64,000 bases of DNA. It comes from Marchantia polymorpha subsp. ruderalis. Taxonomy: Eukaryota; Streptophyta; Marchantiopsida; Marchantiales; Marchantiaceae. Position 1 is the stretch's first letter; each line of letters begins with the position of its first letter. Below the pieces are notes generated by a model. It made no database searches. It saw nothing but the letters and a program-made list of their open reading frames with translations, and was not told the DNA's origin. Location of the stretch: NCBI GenBank assembly GCA_037833965.1, contig AP031358.1:13586001-13650000 (forward strand). Reading direction: 5' to 3'. Below, piece by piece: positions 10,360-23,256 of this stretch. A program made the translations under genes and the position numbers.

Positions 10360-13300
10360 GGAATTATATAAAATGAAAAAAGCATGAAATTTTTTTTAAG
10401 ATTATCAAATTTTACAAATTAATCTCAGCTTGGAAAAAAACTAAAAACTTATATTGTTCATTATAATTAAATATCATGAATTAATAAATAATTTAAAAAT
10501 CAGTCAATAAAATATGAAAATTTTCAATTTCAATTTTCAGAACTTTTTTAAATTAAATAATTTATGTTCTTATTTTTTAATAAAAAATAAAAATATTTTT
10601 AAAATTTTAGATATAATTCAGAATTCAATAATGAACATATTCTGTCATCAAAATATCATTCAACGGAAAGATTTTTAAATTCAATCATCAAAAATTGCAT
10701 AAAACTTTAAACACAATATAAAAGCATTGATATTAGAAAACAGACATTTTATATTTTTTTTTCCAATGATCGTGTAAAAAAATTCACTATTGTGCTTTGA
10801 ATTTTTTTGCTAAATCATATATTATACAATCAACTGTGATTTATTTCAAAGATTTTAATTTTGCATAGAATTGTCACTTGACGTATAAATTTTATTTGTT
10901 ATGTGAAGTGACAATCCACTTTAAAAAAATCTAAACATGATCATTGCAGATAAAAGCTAAATCATCACTGAGATAATAACTAAAAGAAAAAACTTGCTAG
11001 TAATTTTACAGGGATGATTAATATTCATACTATCATAATTTGATATTCATAACAACAAGACTTTTCTGTGAAACACTCTCATGTTGATTTTTTTGAGGTT
11101 GAATTGTTTATTTATGCAAATATAATTAATTAGTATGGAAATCTATTTTAAAAAATTCTTATTACATGAATTTTACTCAAATTAAAGTTCAACGATTCTT
11201 GAGGTGTTTTTTTAATAACGTTATGATAGGCTCTCACCATCTAATCTCCAAACTTTTGTGCTATTTAGTTGTAAATACAAATTCATGAATTAAATTTATC
11301 AACTTGTATTCAAAATATGATTTTTTTTCTCCATTTCGATTTTATGTTATGAATAATATTAGATAGGTTGGAACATATATTGAAAATAAACATTCACAGA
11401 CCTGGATGTAAGGATTTATTTTATTCTTTCATCATTTTTTATTTTAGAATAAAAAGCATATTTCTGAAAATGAGGGGAAATCTTCTTTGATATCTTGTTA
11501 TGGTGACGAAAACAATATGAGGTCATAGTTCAAGAAAAGTCGAATTAATTGATGATTTTGGAAGCACTTAGATATTTATTAGTCTCATTTGCCTTCAATC
11601 ATGTATCAAAAACATAAAGAATATGTTACGTCTGTTCGTGGAAATGTTGTACATGTCTCGTATCTGGAGTGAAGTTGTGAAAAGTTGAACTCTCGGCATA
11701 AAGGTGACAGGCTGGGACCCGGTTCAGCCCGATGGAAACAGGCCTAGTCGGTATACGCGCACGAATCCACCAGCAGCCAGACGATACGAGGAATTTCAAC
11801 AGTTCTGACAGTTCTCCACGATCGCTGGCAATTCAGTCAAAGTACGACTGAAGAGTATTCAGCCCAGACAGTAGCACTCGAATTCTCGGGGTGTCCAATG
11901 AGCATCGCAAACCAGCTTGCAGAAATTAACGGCGGAAACCTAGCTAACCAGCAGGGTTGAAGAATCTCGATGGCAATCCAGGCCTCCTCCTCTCGGCTCC
12001 AATTATACAGATTCCTCATTCGGTCTAAAGCTGGCCACTGGAAATGAGGAGAAAGAGTTGAATTTTCGAATGACGTATTGCAAAGGAGGCGTGCAGCTTC
12101 GGACTTGTATTCCAACGCTGTCCTTCATGTTCTGCTTCTCTACACTCGGATAATTTTGATGAATTGAAATTCGGCTTGTCAAAGGCGATCAGGTCCATTA
12201 GCGAAGAGAGAATTGGGTATCCTTTTCGTTGCGCTCACAAACGGTTCTGAATTCTGGGATCTCCAACATCCCAGGATTTCCTCAATCAGTTCTCGATTCG
12301 AACAGGTCGAATCTTCTTCTCTGGTCACGGAAAAATTCACGAGATAATCGGCCAGCTGGGTAGCGCAGGAGTTGTCTGGGGCTCCTTGGGTTGTTTAAGT
12401 ATCCACGTACGCCACATCAGAAACATGGTTTCAATCGGTACCACTCCTTTCTCCTTTCGCTCACTCATCGATGAGAAACTGTTGTGTTTTCTGATTTACT
12501 CAACTCTCGAGCCACCCTACCATCACCTGACTCGAATGCTTGGCTGGCTGCTTACATTTGCGTCCAGCATGAAAGCAACAGAGTGGGGAGTCTGTAGTTG
12601 TGGCTCGCAATTCATCATTATCATAATTTGTAGCAGAACAGTAATCCAAGGTTTCAAATGTGTAACAATATAATAAACAAAGTTGCCAACATGCTTTTAG
12701 TATATTGTCTGATCTATGCATGAAAAATATTCCAGTTTTTAAGAGCTTTGCTAATTCATCATTATTTCAGAGTTACTTTCAAATGTCTAGTCTTGCATTC
12801 AACAGATATTATTTCTTTTTTCCGCCTGCGTCAAGGACTTGGTGATGAAGCAATGAAACTCTAATGGATGGTCTTCCTGACCGTATCGTTAGCATGGATC
12901 ATTTATCTTTCCTGATCTTCCAGTAGCCTTTGACTGGATTCCTAATTTCGATCATCAAATGTTAGAACAGAATATACATTTAGACCATATAAGGTCCTAC
13001 ACATATGTAGGGCTTAAGTCTAAAAACCCATAAATTTCGGAAAAGAATGTTAGAAGAGTAATTTTTTTCTTAATTCAGCTCTCTCCGGGACCTTCAGAGG
13101 AGAAAGTGGAAATTGCATCAATTACAGAGTGAAGTTCAAGGAGCAGCTGTTGAATAGTTATTTACTCCAGGGGGGGCTAAAAACAACTTCAAGCGTTAAA
13201 GGAAACCGTAAACAGCAACCTTGTAATAGAAGTTTGAAGTGTTCGTGTCTTGTTCCTTCCAAGCATCCATTGCGTACTGTAACTCTGCTTGTGGATGCAT

Positions 13301-15737
13301 GGGGCTCACGAGATGGCCAATCAGCCCACCCTTAGTATCATGGAGACTCCTTGGCCACGTCCAAGTTGTCCTGAGCATGTTCGGTCGGTCGTTCGACACA
13401 ACTGCCCCGCCTGCATGCTTCAACCAACACATGGCTCGCTAAATCCATGCAACAAGAGTATAAAGTTCTTAAAATTTAGAGGTCACAATCCCAAAGGGTG
13501 TACCATCAGCCAGCCATGGAGTGCTGACTGAGTACTCACAACGCCAAACAAAGGGAGGTGCGAATCTCCAATCTCTATTCACACAGAACATTCTGCACCA
13601 GAACTCCTCAATGGTTCCACTGTTGTGGAAAGGCGGTCTTTGTCCCTCCCAGCCATGAGTCGTTCTTTCACCCGCCCCAAATTTGAATATTTGGAGACTG
13701 GAAATGCATCAATCTCGGAACCACAACAGCACTGTTATCAAATCCTGTGCTGCAGCTTCTGATAAAAAATATGCGGGGGAGCCTTTCGACTTCCAACACT
13801 CGGCGGGTATCAAGCGTCCATATAATCAATCAATCATATAACCAATCAACCAGGGAATAGATAGATAGAGAATCATTGACCAACGAGCAGCTCGCTTGGG
13901 ATCGGAGGCGGATGAAATTACAATTTCCATGTATGTATCAAATACTACTATTGCCCTGCTGCTGGGCAAATTTATCCTCTCCCCACCTGGTACGGTCATG
14001 CACGCGTTCATTATCTACGACTCAAGGATCCTAAATTCGGCTCCCGGTGCTTAATGCTTATTATGAGGAGGTCTTGGAAGGAACTGGGCGAATAAAGCGT
14101 TGAAGATGAAAGTCGTCGACTTGAAAGTCTTTCCAGTAGACAATTTATATTGGGCTGAATAATTACAGATTTGAAATTACTTTCTCGTGTCTCAACTAGC
14201 TTTATATGTCGTCCTTTCCTATTACTTCGGTATTCCTTTACTTCTGCCCATGTTGAGGTGCGCAAGCTCGGTCTAGCTATAGATATAGAGCTGCATTTAA
14301 ACATATATGCACAGAGCAGGCAATCAGGAATCTGAACGGCAGAAAAGCAACAGGTGCAGATTGACTGCAGCATGTATATGATATTAGCTGTCTGAAGGAA
14401 TATCAGTCATGATGCGCGTCTTCAGGCACCCACAGATTTCGGTGCGGTCTTGACGGTAGAACGAAAGTGATTGACACGGAACGTAAACCATCTCTACAGC
14501 CAGCTCTCTCATGCCTTAAGACTTCCGCGATCTTCTAAAACCTGGACGACTATTTCTGACTCGCTCATTACGCCACGGTACAGGTATAACATTTACAATG
14601 GGAGTGATTCTGCTTGCGTATCTGCAGGACACCAGACAGCTGCCACTTCAGCTGCTATCGACGTACATTCCGCTCTTCTTTCCGTGGAGTGAGCGAAAAA
14701 AATTGGTGTGCTTAAAAGCCTGCATTGCATAAAAGTTCTGCATTTCCTAATAAAATCAGAACTCATAGATTCTTGTACCATCTCAGGCACCTTAGAGCCC
14801 ACTTCAGTACTTTCTGTTATAACTTCCAACATCGTTTGATTCAACCACGAGAGTGGCATCTTGGTGAGGTCGCGAACTGCTCACAAATTACGAGGGATCG
14901 TACTCGAGCAATTATCAGGGATCAGTAGATACTCTTTACCACAGATTATCACCTCTGAAAGCCTGACGAGACCATGAGATAGATAAAAGAATTTGATACA
15001 AAGGATACAAGACCCTTGCTGAATATGCTAAGAAACCATCGACACTTTGTAGCTGGTTGGTGAAATTTGTATTGAGGTTTCGTACGAAACAATTAAAAGC
15101 AGGTTGTAAGTCTCTAATTCGATTCGTTTTGCTGTTTCAACTGTATCTACCACTCCTTGGAATTAACGAAAGGCCAAGGTCATTGACCTCAAACTCCGTA
15201 ATTCTTCAATAAGTTCTAAGGCCAACTTGACACTTGCATTTAAGCACAAGCAGGGATCCCAAAACCCTGTACTTAGCAGACAAGATGGAAGATAAAGATA
15301 TCACCTATAGTAGAATAGAAACACAATTTCTTCATGTATTACATTACATATACATCATCATCCATACTTTTACGGTGATTGTCTGAAATCTGGAGAGTTC
15401 TTACCACTCTAAATCTGCGGCAGACTTAAACTATAACAGAACTCAGATTGTCCCAATAGCTGAACAATGTTATCATTATGTGCTTCCGAAGTCAGACTTA
15501 GGAAGCACCACAAGATTCGAAGCAAAGATAGAAAGCGTGCTTTTGTATCAACTTCCTCCCGCAATACGATTCCGCAACCAACAACCTTTGGATGTGCTGA
15601 TTACTGAGGACTAGTGTTCGATGACGATTTTTATTTCTTGTATCTAAGGGGCTCAATATTAGGAACATAGGTAGACTTTCTCTTTTCTTTCAATTGTATT
15701 CGTTTGAGCATTAGCCACTCGTTGCAATTCTCCACCA
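10360..15737. other. Long spacer without a recognised gene
   Basis: 10.4-11.6 kb is AT-rich and featureless. From 11.64 to about 15.7 kb the composition is closer to genic DNA, but no open frame (the longest are 92 aa at 11837-12115 on minus and 120 aa at 14011-14373 on minus) resembles a protein family, and I could not join frames across splice sites. A non-coding transcript is possible, but nothing in the sequence demonstrates one. Confidence 0.5.
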
Positions 15738-15770
15738 CCAAACTGTTCTCGTAAGACAAGAACAGTTTGG
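15738..15770. repeat. Short perfect hairpin
   Basis: Perfect 12-bp arms (CCAAACTGTTCT and AGAACAGTTTGG) surround a 9-nt loop. It lies about 190 nt upstream of the TATA box of the acyltransferase gene. Its role is unknown. Confidence 0.65.
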
Positions 15771-15960
15771 CGTGGGCCTTGCAGTCTTGGAGAATCGGTC
15801 TTGGCAATGTATGAAAATAGAGTCTTGGGCTGATGATAAGGAATGAGCTTCTGCTCGATGAGGGAATTCTAATGCACTCATCATGATCGCATCACACGTC
15901 CAAATTGTTTAATCCATGAGAACATCACCATCATGCAGTATCGATGATCAGAACTGCGAG

Positions 15961-15968
15961 TATAAAAA
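15961..15968 (+). promoter_or_regulatory. TATA box of the BAHD acyltransferase gene
   Basis: TATAAAAA lies 87 nt upstream of the chosen ATG at 16048, a normal distance for a plant core promoter with a short leader. It falls inside an upstream in-frame extension of the open frame (from 15916), which argues that the extension is not translated. Confidence 0.7.
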
Positions 15969-16047
15969 CCTTGCGCCACAAGGACTGGGCGTGCATTTCT
16001 CTCGTTACAGTCTTCGATTCCAGGGGAACCGCAGTCACATACGAACG

Positions 16048-17710
16048 ATGGACGGTGAGAACACAGTCTCGGTGCCTGAGCTACAGCCGACACAACTTTT
16101 ACGAGACGTAGTCATAAGCAAAATCGTACCCAGCTCTGTAACAGAGCATCCAAAAGCCTTCGATCCGTGCATCTATGACCTGAACACTTTCGACTCGTAT
16201 GTCACGGTTCTCTACCTTTACAAGCTAGAGGATGCGCGTCCCTCGACATTCGCCCAATTCGTCGACGTCGTGAAGGTATCTTTGAGCAGAGTGCTGACGC
16301 TGTATTTCCCTCTAGCTGGGAAGTGGGTTGTAACAGAAGATGCGTCCCTTAGAAAATTGATTTGCAACGATGAAGGAGCAGTTTTTGTGCAGGCAGCTGT
16401 AGATGACCAGATGCGAAGGTTTTTCAACCCCGCAGACTTCAAGCCTCCCGGGGAGCTCATCGGAGAATTCGCAGTGCCAGGATTCGTCGTCGCAGATGTC
16501 CACAAGACTCCCGAAAACAAAGAGTGGCCCTGTTTGATCGTCCAAGTCAGTACACAAGCAGACCCCCCATCCCGCCGCCAGCCTGCAGCAGCAGCTGAAA
16601 TGAATTCTCCGTGATTTGGATTTTGCTCGTATTCTCAGACACTGCACGAAATTTCAGCTCAGCATCTTCGGTGCAGAATTGCAATTCCGAAATGCTGACA
16701 TGGTGAGGATTGCACGAATGGTGAATGGCCAGGTGACGAGTTTCAGATGCGCGGGAGTGTGCCTGGCGGTCAGCTGGAATCATATGACCATGGACGGGTT
16801 CGCCTTCGATCGATTCATCAAAGCGTGGTGGGAAATTGCAGACACGGGGCAGACGTCCGTCGAGCCATCTTTCGAGCGATCCTTCGCGCCCTCGGTCTCG
16901 GACAAAGCCCGAGTGCTGGGCATCGCGCTGGACATGAAGAACGTGGGCGACGCACTGTCCAAGAGATTTAGGAACTTCCCATCGTCGAGCGCTGCGCAAT
17001 TCCCCGTCGTGAACAAGTTGATCAATGTTCAGATGGCCTCGGTGGAAAGGTTACGGCAGACAGCGAGAGAGGATCGTGACGCCGGACCTCTCCAGCGACA
17101 CGAACGCCTCACAACATTCGAGTGCATCTCGACTCAGATATGGCGATGCTTCGCCAGATTGTGCCGTGACGAAGACGACCTCATCCACCTCCGATTCACC
17201 GTCGAATGCCGAAAGAAATGCAGAGTCCCTCCCATTGCAGACGATTTTGCTGGTAACATGTATCTATTCATCGGTCCTCCGGCATCGACAGGACGGGAAG
17301 TATTAGACAAATCCTTCACTCGGGGAGCATGTGAAATCCACGAGGTTGTAAACAGCGTGACTCCTGCGTCAGTGGCTAGCCTGCTCGACAACCAATTCAA
17401 ATCGATAGACGCAATGGCATCCGTGGTGAATGAAGAATTTCCAAACTCCCATTCTGCTGCAAAGAGTCTTCTGCCAGTGACGATCACTTCATGGAGTCAC
17501 TTCGATAACTTCTACAAACTCGACTTCGGATTCGGCCCTCCAATTCTCTCCGCTCCGTGCTCTCTGTTCAACGTCGTGAACGATCCGGTCGTGTACCTCC
17601 TCCCTCACGATCCCAACTCTGTCGACGCTGCTCCAATCCTCCTCCGTGCAAGTCCAACGATACATGCTCTGCTTTCTAGAGATCCTGAGTTCTTAGACCT
17701 GATTTCGTAA
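16048..17710 (+). CDS. BAHD family (HXXXD) acyltransferase
   Basis: Two exons, 16048-16545 and 16733-17710, joined in phase 0 across a 187-nt intron, give 491 aa. The join restores the family block LIVQ-VTSFRCAGVCLAVSW. BAHD enzymes move acyl groups from acyl-CoA to alcohols or amines in the cytosol, making hydroxycinnamoyl esters, cutin/suberin-type ferulates and similar products. The catalytic motif HMTMD is at about 183-187 and the structural motif DFGFG (usual DFGWG) at about 430-434, at normal spacing. The central stretch TTFECISTQIWRC is also typical. The open frame extends upstream to 15916, but the TATA box at 15961 makes 16048 the better start. The HCT-like and feruloyl-transferase-like branches cannot be told apart here, so donor and acceptor are unknown. 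No disabling change is visible. Confidence 0.9.
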
Positions 17711-20700
17711 TAGTTCGTGATACGTATTCACAGTGCAGCAGTCACAGCAAGCAAGGGTTGTGTAATTACAGTGTGAATCAGTAGAATTCTATCAGGAAAA
17801 TGTAAGATCATTACCAACGGAAAAACCATTTTTCTCGTGAAATTTCAAGTTCCAGTGTCTGTGTCCATCTGCATGTCAATCGATTCGTTGATGGAACTTC
17901 TCAGCGAGGGAAATTTTCGAGCCGAGGTTCTGAGTCTCGTTGAATATCGTTTAGGATGTTGGATGTTTGAGGACATGTACATCACTATGTATGAAAGCTT
18001 TCGGTCCGCAGGCTGTTGTAAGCAGAGTGAGCTCGACGAAATCTGCTACATTATAAGTATATTTTGAGGAGATATATATTCAGCTATTAACGTGAGGTGT
18101 GGAGGGGTAATGTAGCTACGCAGTGTAAGGTTTTGGTGAGAATTGTTTGCTAATAAGCTATCGTTCGGAGTGACTATGCAGGGCAGATTTAGAGATGTCG
18201 TCGAAGTAGTGAACGTGGACCAGCTCCGAGAGAAATATTTCTTTCGACATGTGCTTGCTAGGAGTAGTAGTTCACCATTCCTAATTTCGTAAAGCTTGAT
18301 CCTTCGTAAATCAGTTATCTAGCACTTCAAATCAGTGTGCTCCAAGCTCATTTGATAGTTCCACAAGATGCAGAAAGAGATGGTTCCACTTCATCCAGAA
18401 CAAAAGTGAATTACCTTGTCGGTCTTCAGCCTCGAAGTGCCGAACCAATATCTCATGAATATATGAACCAAGATTTCAAGATTTCATTGCACCCTCAGAT
18501 TGTCCAGGCTGACGAATTCTCAAGCCCGACCATGTAACCTCTATGATGTGCTGAAAGCACAACGCACTAGCTGTTGATATCACGAAAACTTCGAAGCAGA
18601 AGACGAGAAGGCGGTCGAGTTGAAAACTCTTCACATCTGGTCGAATGTGTCAGCGTGCATTGCCACAGTTTACACCCCCATGCTCTGGATATCAGTTCAA
18701 AGCTGTGCATAAGGATACGTATCAAGTTGCATATAGCCAAGTTCTGTTACTTTCTCCAACGGTGATTAAGAGTGAAGACTGCAAGAACTCTGGGTCGATT
18801 TGTGACATGCATTTTGAAATTAAATCAGTAGACGTAAAAAGTTCTGAATATTAGACGTCTGTGAAGGTTCAGCGCAGAAGACTTTTACGAACAATATTCA
18901 AGCAGCACTGTACTTGACACGTGTGTACACTTTTTATACATTCAAGCTTCGTGGTAGGAACAAGGATGTTCGTTCAGCCTTCATCCAAATGTTGAGAGAA
19001 TACTTTCCAAGGTAAGATTTTCACATCGATCAGACCCAAGGGGTTGTACTACATTCAGCATTTGTAGCTTTTGAACAGGTGGAAAGTACATCTTTGCCAT
19101 CGCTACGGTTCGATAAACGACTTAGAATGGGTTGGAGTGGGCTCTGGAACTAGCGCTGGTTGTTGTAGGAAGAAGACAAGCTAGAAATATTACAATGAAT
19201 TACAATCTAACCTTGTTGAGGATTTAGCTGCATGCTGTGGTATCACGTGCTTGTCGATAGATCTCCAATAGGGCAGGTATTGTCCTGAATCCCATCAAAT
19301 TCTGTGCAATTGACTCATGAGCGCATATAAATCTCATTCTTATTCTGTACACCAAACTTGAAACCCTCCTATATCCAGGGCCATTATATGTGTGGATAAC
19401 ATGCACGTGGGAAAGCACTACTGACAAAGATTGAAGGGATTATTAGTGTCCGAAAGAGTCGGAATTCATGCCATCGATGTATATCAATTTATAATTCATT
19501 GATCTACGATGGCACTCCATCAGATATAAAGTAATTGCATTTGATATGGATCATTTATCCAAAAAAGAAGCCCAAGAAATAGCCATTCTTGTGCTTAAAC
19601 ATTTGGCTGGCAGAAAGTGAATAGTTGTCATCAACTGGGGTTTCTAGGCGCTGGATTCGGTTATAATAAAATGGTATAGTTAGTGTGCATTTTACGTGTT
19701 ATCAATAAATTATGTCGCGATCCTGCCGATGACACGCCAGGATCGCCGGAATGGCCAACAGACGAAACAAAAGCGAAATCAGAAAAACCTCCAGTCAAGC
19801 ACTGCAGCAGCTCCACTCTCACCAGATCAGTCATTCTGCTTTAAATTGGCCAGTCGAATCTTAAACATGAACTTACTAGCATCAGAATTCGTGAACGCTG
19901 CGGATTGACATATTGGTCTAAAAGACACCCCCAAAATCAGTACCGTGAAATCGAAGGAGTTTTCTCCCACTGGTATGCTTTTCTAATGACAGACGTAAAT
20001 ACAACGTCATAGACACTCTTAATGATCAATGAAGTTACTACTGCATTATCTAACTAGGAAAACTTCTCTATTCACCTTAATGTTGCATCCTCATAGTATT
20101 CTATAAAATAAATGACTAGCAATCTGAGGTACTTGGACTATTTCTCCCTCATTTCAACACAGCAGTCTTGACATTGAAGTCCGAGGGAAAGTGTGTGTGA
20201 CAGTTTTTCAATGCGGCTATGCAGCCCGAATGCTAACACTCCAGAGTAGAATATCAATCGAGGAATAGGATAAAAGACAAGAGGGGAGTCATGGACAGAA
20301 CAACAGAAGCGGCAAAACGATGAACTCTTATGTAGAAGAGTGCAAAAGAGAAGTACGAAAGTAGATTGATTTCCTACAATATATACCAAGAGATCAGAAG
20401 TATCTTTTGACTCTTAGCAGACCCTTAGAACGTCGACTGAGTGATCCCCAAAGGTGGAGCTCAAGCGAACAAGACCGCGAGGTGGAGTAAAACTCGTCAA
20501 CATCAGTGTCTACCGGAACAATCTTTCTGGAACCAATCTTTGCAGCATCTGAGTCAAGCGGATCAATGCTCTCAGGTCCGCCCCTCGTCAACATTTTCGA
20601 TACCAAACCAGCTTTTGGGCCTGAGAGTCGCCGTCGTGTATCTCAAACGCAGGACCTCAAGTAATTCTGCAAGAGCACGATGATGAGCAAGAGGCCCGGC

Positions 20701-23256
20701 CACATCAACAGCACGTCCGTGTATTCGAACAGCCAGAACTGAACTGAGCTCTTCAATTTGAGCATTTTGATCTGAGTGGTGGGAGGAAAGCTAGAAATTC
20801 TGAAACTACGGGCGAACGAGCACAAGTCAGTTCCTTCGTGGCAGATTGCCCGCAGCAACTTCAGAATCTTGGCCCCCGTGGTCTATGTAGGAATTTGTGC
20901 ATGCACCGAAAATGATGTCCCAGTGACCTTCCGATGAGGCATTGGTGTGCTGTAAGTAAGTTAATGATGGTAGGATCATGAGTTCTGGACGACACAGCTG
21001 CGGCTGACATTATCCAGCGGAACCAAGACTGAGCACCAGGAAGATTTCTTCCGCTGACAAGTGATCCGAAGATTGTCCATGTCGAGCAAAGTGAACTGGC
21101 ATCCTCAACGATGCGCTTCAACTCTTTGCCCTTGAGCGACATCGCATCGTCAGCATTAGTGAACACTTTTGCAGAGCAAGGTCGGATTTCCGTCGCATCT
21201 GTCGACGGTGACGGCGGGTACTCGTGAGCAGTTTTTATCGAGGTCGGAAGGTCGAATCGCTCGGAACCTCGGCGATGTGGAAGGTCGGATCGGCCCTAAA
21301 GCTCTCGTCGCATCTCTTCAGATCCACTGGACGAAATCAATATGGCTGGAGCCTGACTGCTGTCCGCCCTGCTGAGCCCGACATTCCCACAGGATAAAGT
21401 CCTTCCAAGTCATCGACGGCTTCCAGGAATGGTCTGATCGACTGGTCAAATGCTCAAATGGTATGCTCTGCGTGGGGGAAGGACAATGCACTTGCCTCTG
21501 GCAGTTCCCGGTTTACTCGAGGACAATGTGCTCTGCATGTAGTCTCAATAAACACAATTTATCAACAGAGTGTAAATTTGTCAATCTTTGCAAGTTGAAA
21601 TTCGACAAGAAGGCAGTGTGAATGCTCAAGCGTCTCAGAGAATTCGTCAGTATTCTTGTCTAAGTTTTTACAAACAAAAGTTCAAATGGAAATATATCAA
21701 AAAGTTGAAGGCAACATATAAGATACATGGCACGCTAGTGATACTAGAGAAGAAATCAAACAAGCTGTTTGATCTTCACAAGTTCTAAATTTAAAAAGAA
21801 GGTTCTTGTCACACTTGATATTTTCTCGGTGTCAACAGAAAGCATGCAAAGTCATGCTCCACCTGGTGTATGAGATGTTTGCCAATCAAAGCAAGCCAAA
21901 CATTCTTCATAAATGATACGTCGTCCCTCGCGAAGGCTCCACGAGGAGCATCGTAATATTGAGTCGTATACATTAAGACACGTAATGACATGAGTGTTAA
22001 GATCAACATACATGGGAGCATGATATTTAAATTATTTGTTGATTTGTAAAAAGTTACACAATCAATTTGCCATTCACCTGAAATACACATATATACTGAA
22101 CTTTCTCAGTGTGATCACATTAAATAATAGATCTATAATCATTTTAAAATATATATTATACAATAATAGATTAACTTCAGACACTTCATTATTTTATATA
22201 TTTCTTTATATTATTCTACATGATACCTGACTGTAGTGTGAATTCGGTAGAGGCGACTGTTATTATTGGTGGAAGTGACCACGTGGGCTACATATAGTCC
22301 AAAAGCATTATGTATGTTTACCAAAAGCAAACCATCAGCATGCAATCATAAGAACAAAACGTGTCATGGCATAGACTACAAAAATGAGGACGAGGCTAGG
22401 AAATCAGGTTCATCCCTTCACAGTTGATCAGAGAGACGGAGTTCACGGGCAAGAAATTGAGGTGATAGAGACCATCAGAAGGTCAAGAGATTACACTGAC
22501 ATGTTCAGAAAACTACGACAAATCCGATGCAATTATGCAAGAATGCACCGTTTCGAGTGGGTGAATCGTCGTTGCTGTTAGCAGCAGCAGTAGAAAGCAA
22601 TTAGTTCTGTTCTCACAGTATCCAAACCTCCAGACGTCAGAGCTCGTCATCGGGCAATATGTAAGAAGGAAGGAAGGAAGGAAGGAAGGAATCGAGAGTC
22701 GAAGGCGAAGATTGCTCGTAACCAAAAGCAAGAATCGCGGACGTAGCTGTTTTGGCAGGACCCTGTTCGTGCTGCCAGTACCGACCACCATGAGCACCGT
22801 CGGGCTCGAAACGGACTGCATGTGCACCTTTTCGAAAGCTGAGATCTTTGCCCTGTCGCTGTCGCAGATCTCTGTACGAATGCGCTTTATTCCTTTTATC
22901 CTCCTTACCACCTCGAGCCAAGTGTCACAGCAGAAGTCGGACCTGCAGGAGCTGCTCCATGCGACCCGATTGGGCGACGAGAGAATGGTGCCCCTCAGAT
23001 AATCCGCATGTGACTCACGATCTCGATACTTTAAATTATCTCTTCGCTTCGAATCATCCATCATTCATTCCATCGGGGCCGACATGCTGGGCGCTGTGCG
23101 TGTGATCGGTCGCACTCTTGGGGATGCCTGGATCGGTACTTGCTGCAGGCGATTCCTGACTTGAAATCCGAGGAGTGATGAATTTTGACGAGAATCGGGG
23201 AATGAGAGGATAGGCTGCTTCAATCCCGGCCATCGAGCTCATCATCAAGTTGAGCA
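17711..23256. other. Long spacer between the BAHD and GH31 genes
   Basis: About 5.5 kb with no gene I can support. 18-20 kb is ordinary AT-rich DNA. 20.4-21.5 kb is GC-richer and has several open frames of 66-101 aa on both strands, none convincing. 21.6-22.4 kb is AT-rich again. 22.5-23.25 kb is probably the promoter region of the downstream GH31 gene. Confidence 0.5.
22666..22690. repeat. (AAGG)n microsatellite
   Basis: Six units of AAGG lie in a row about 570 bp upstream of the GH31 start codon. Confidence 0.85.
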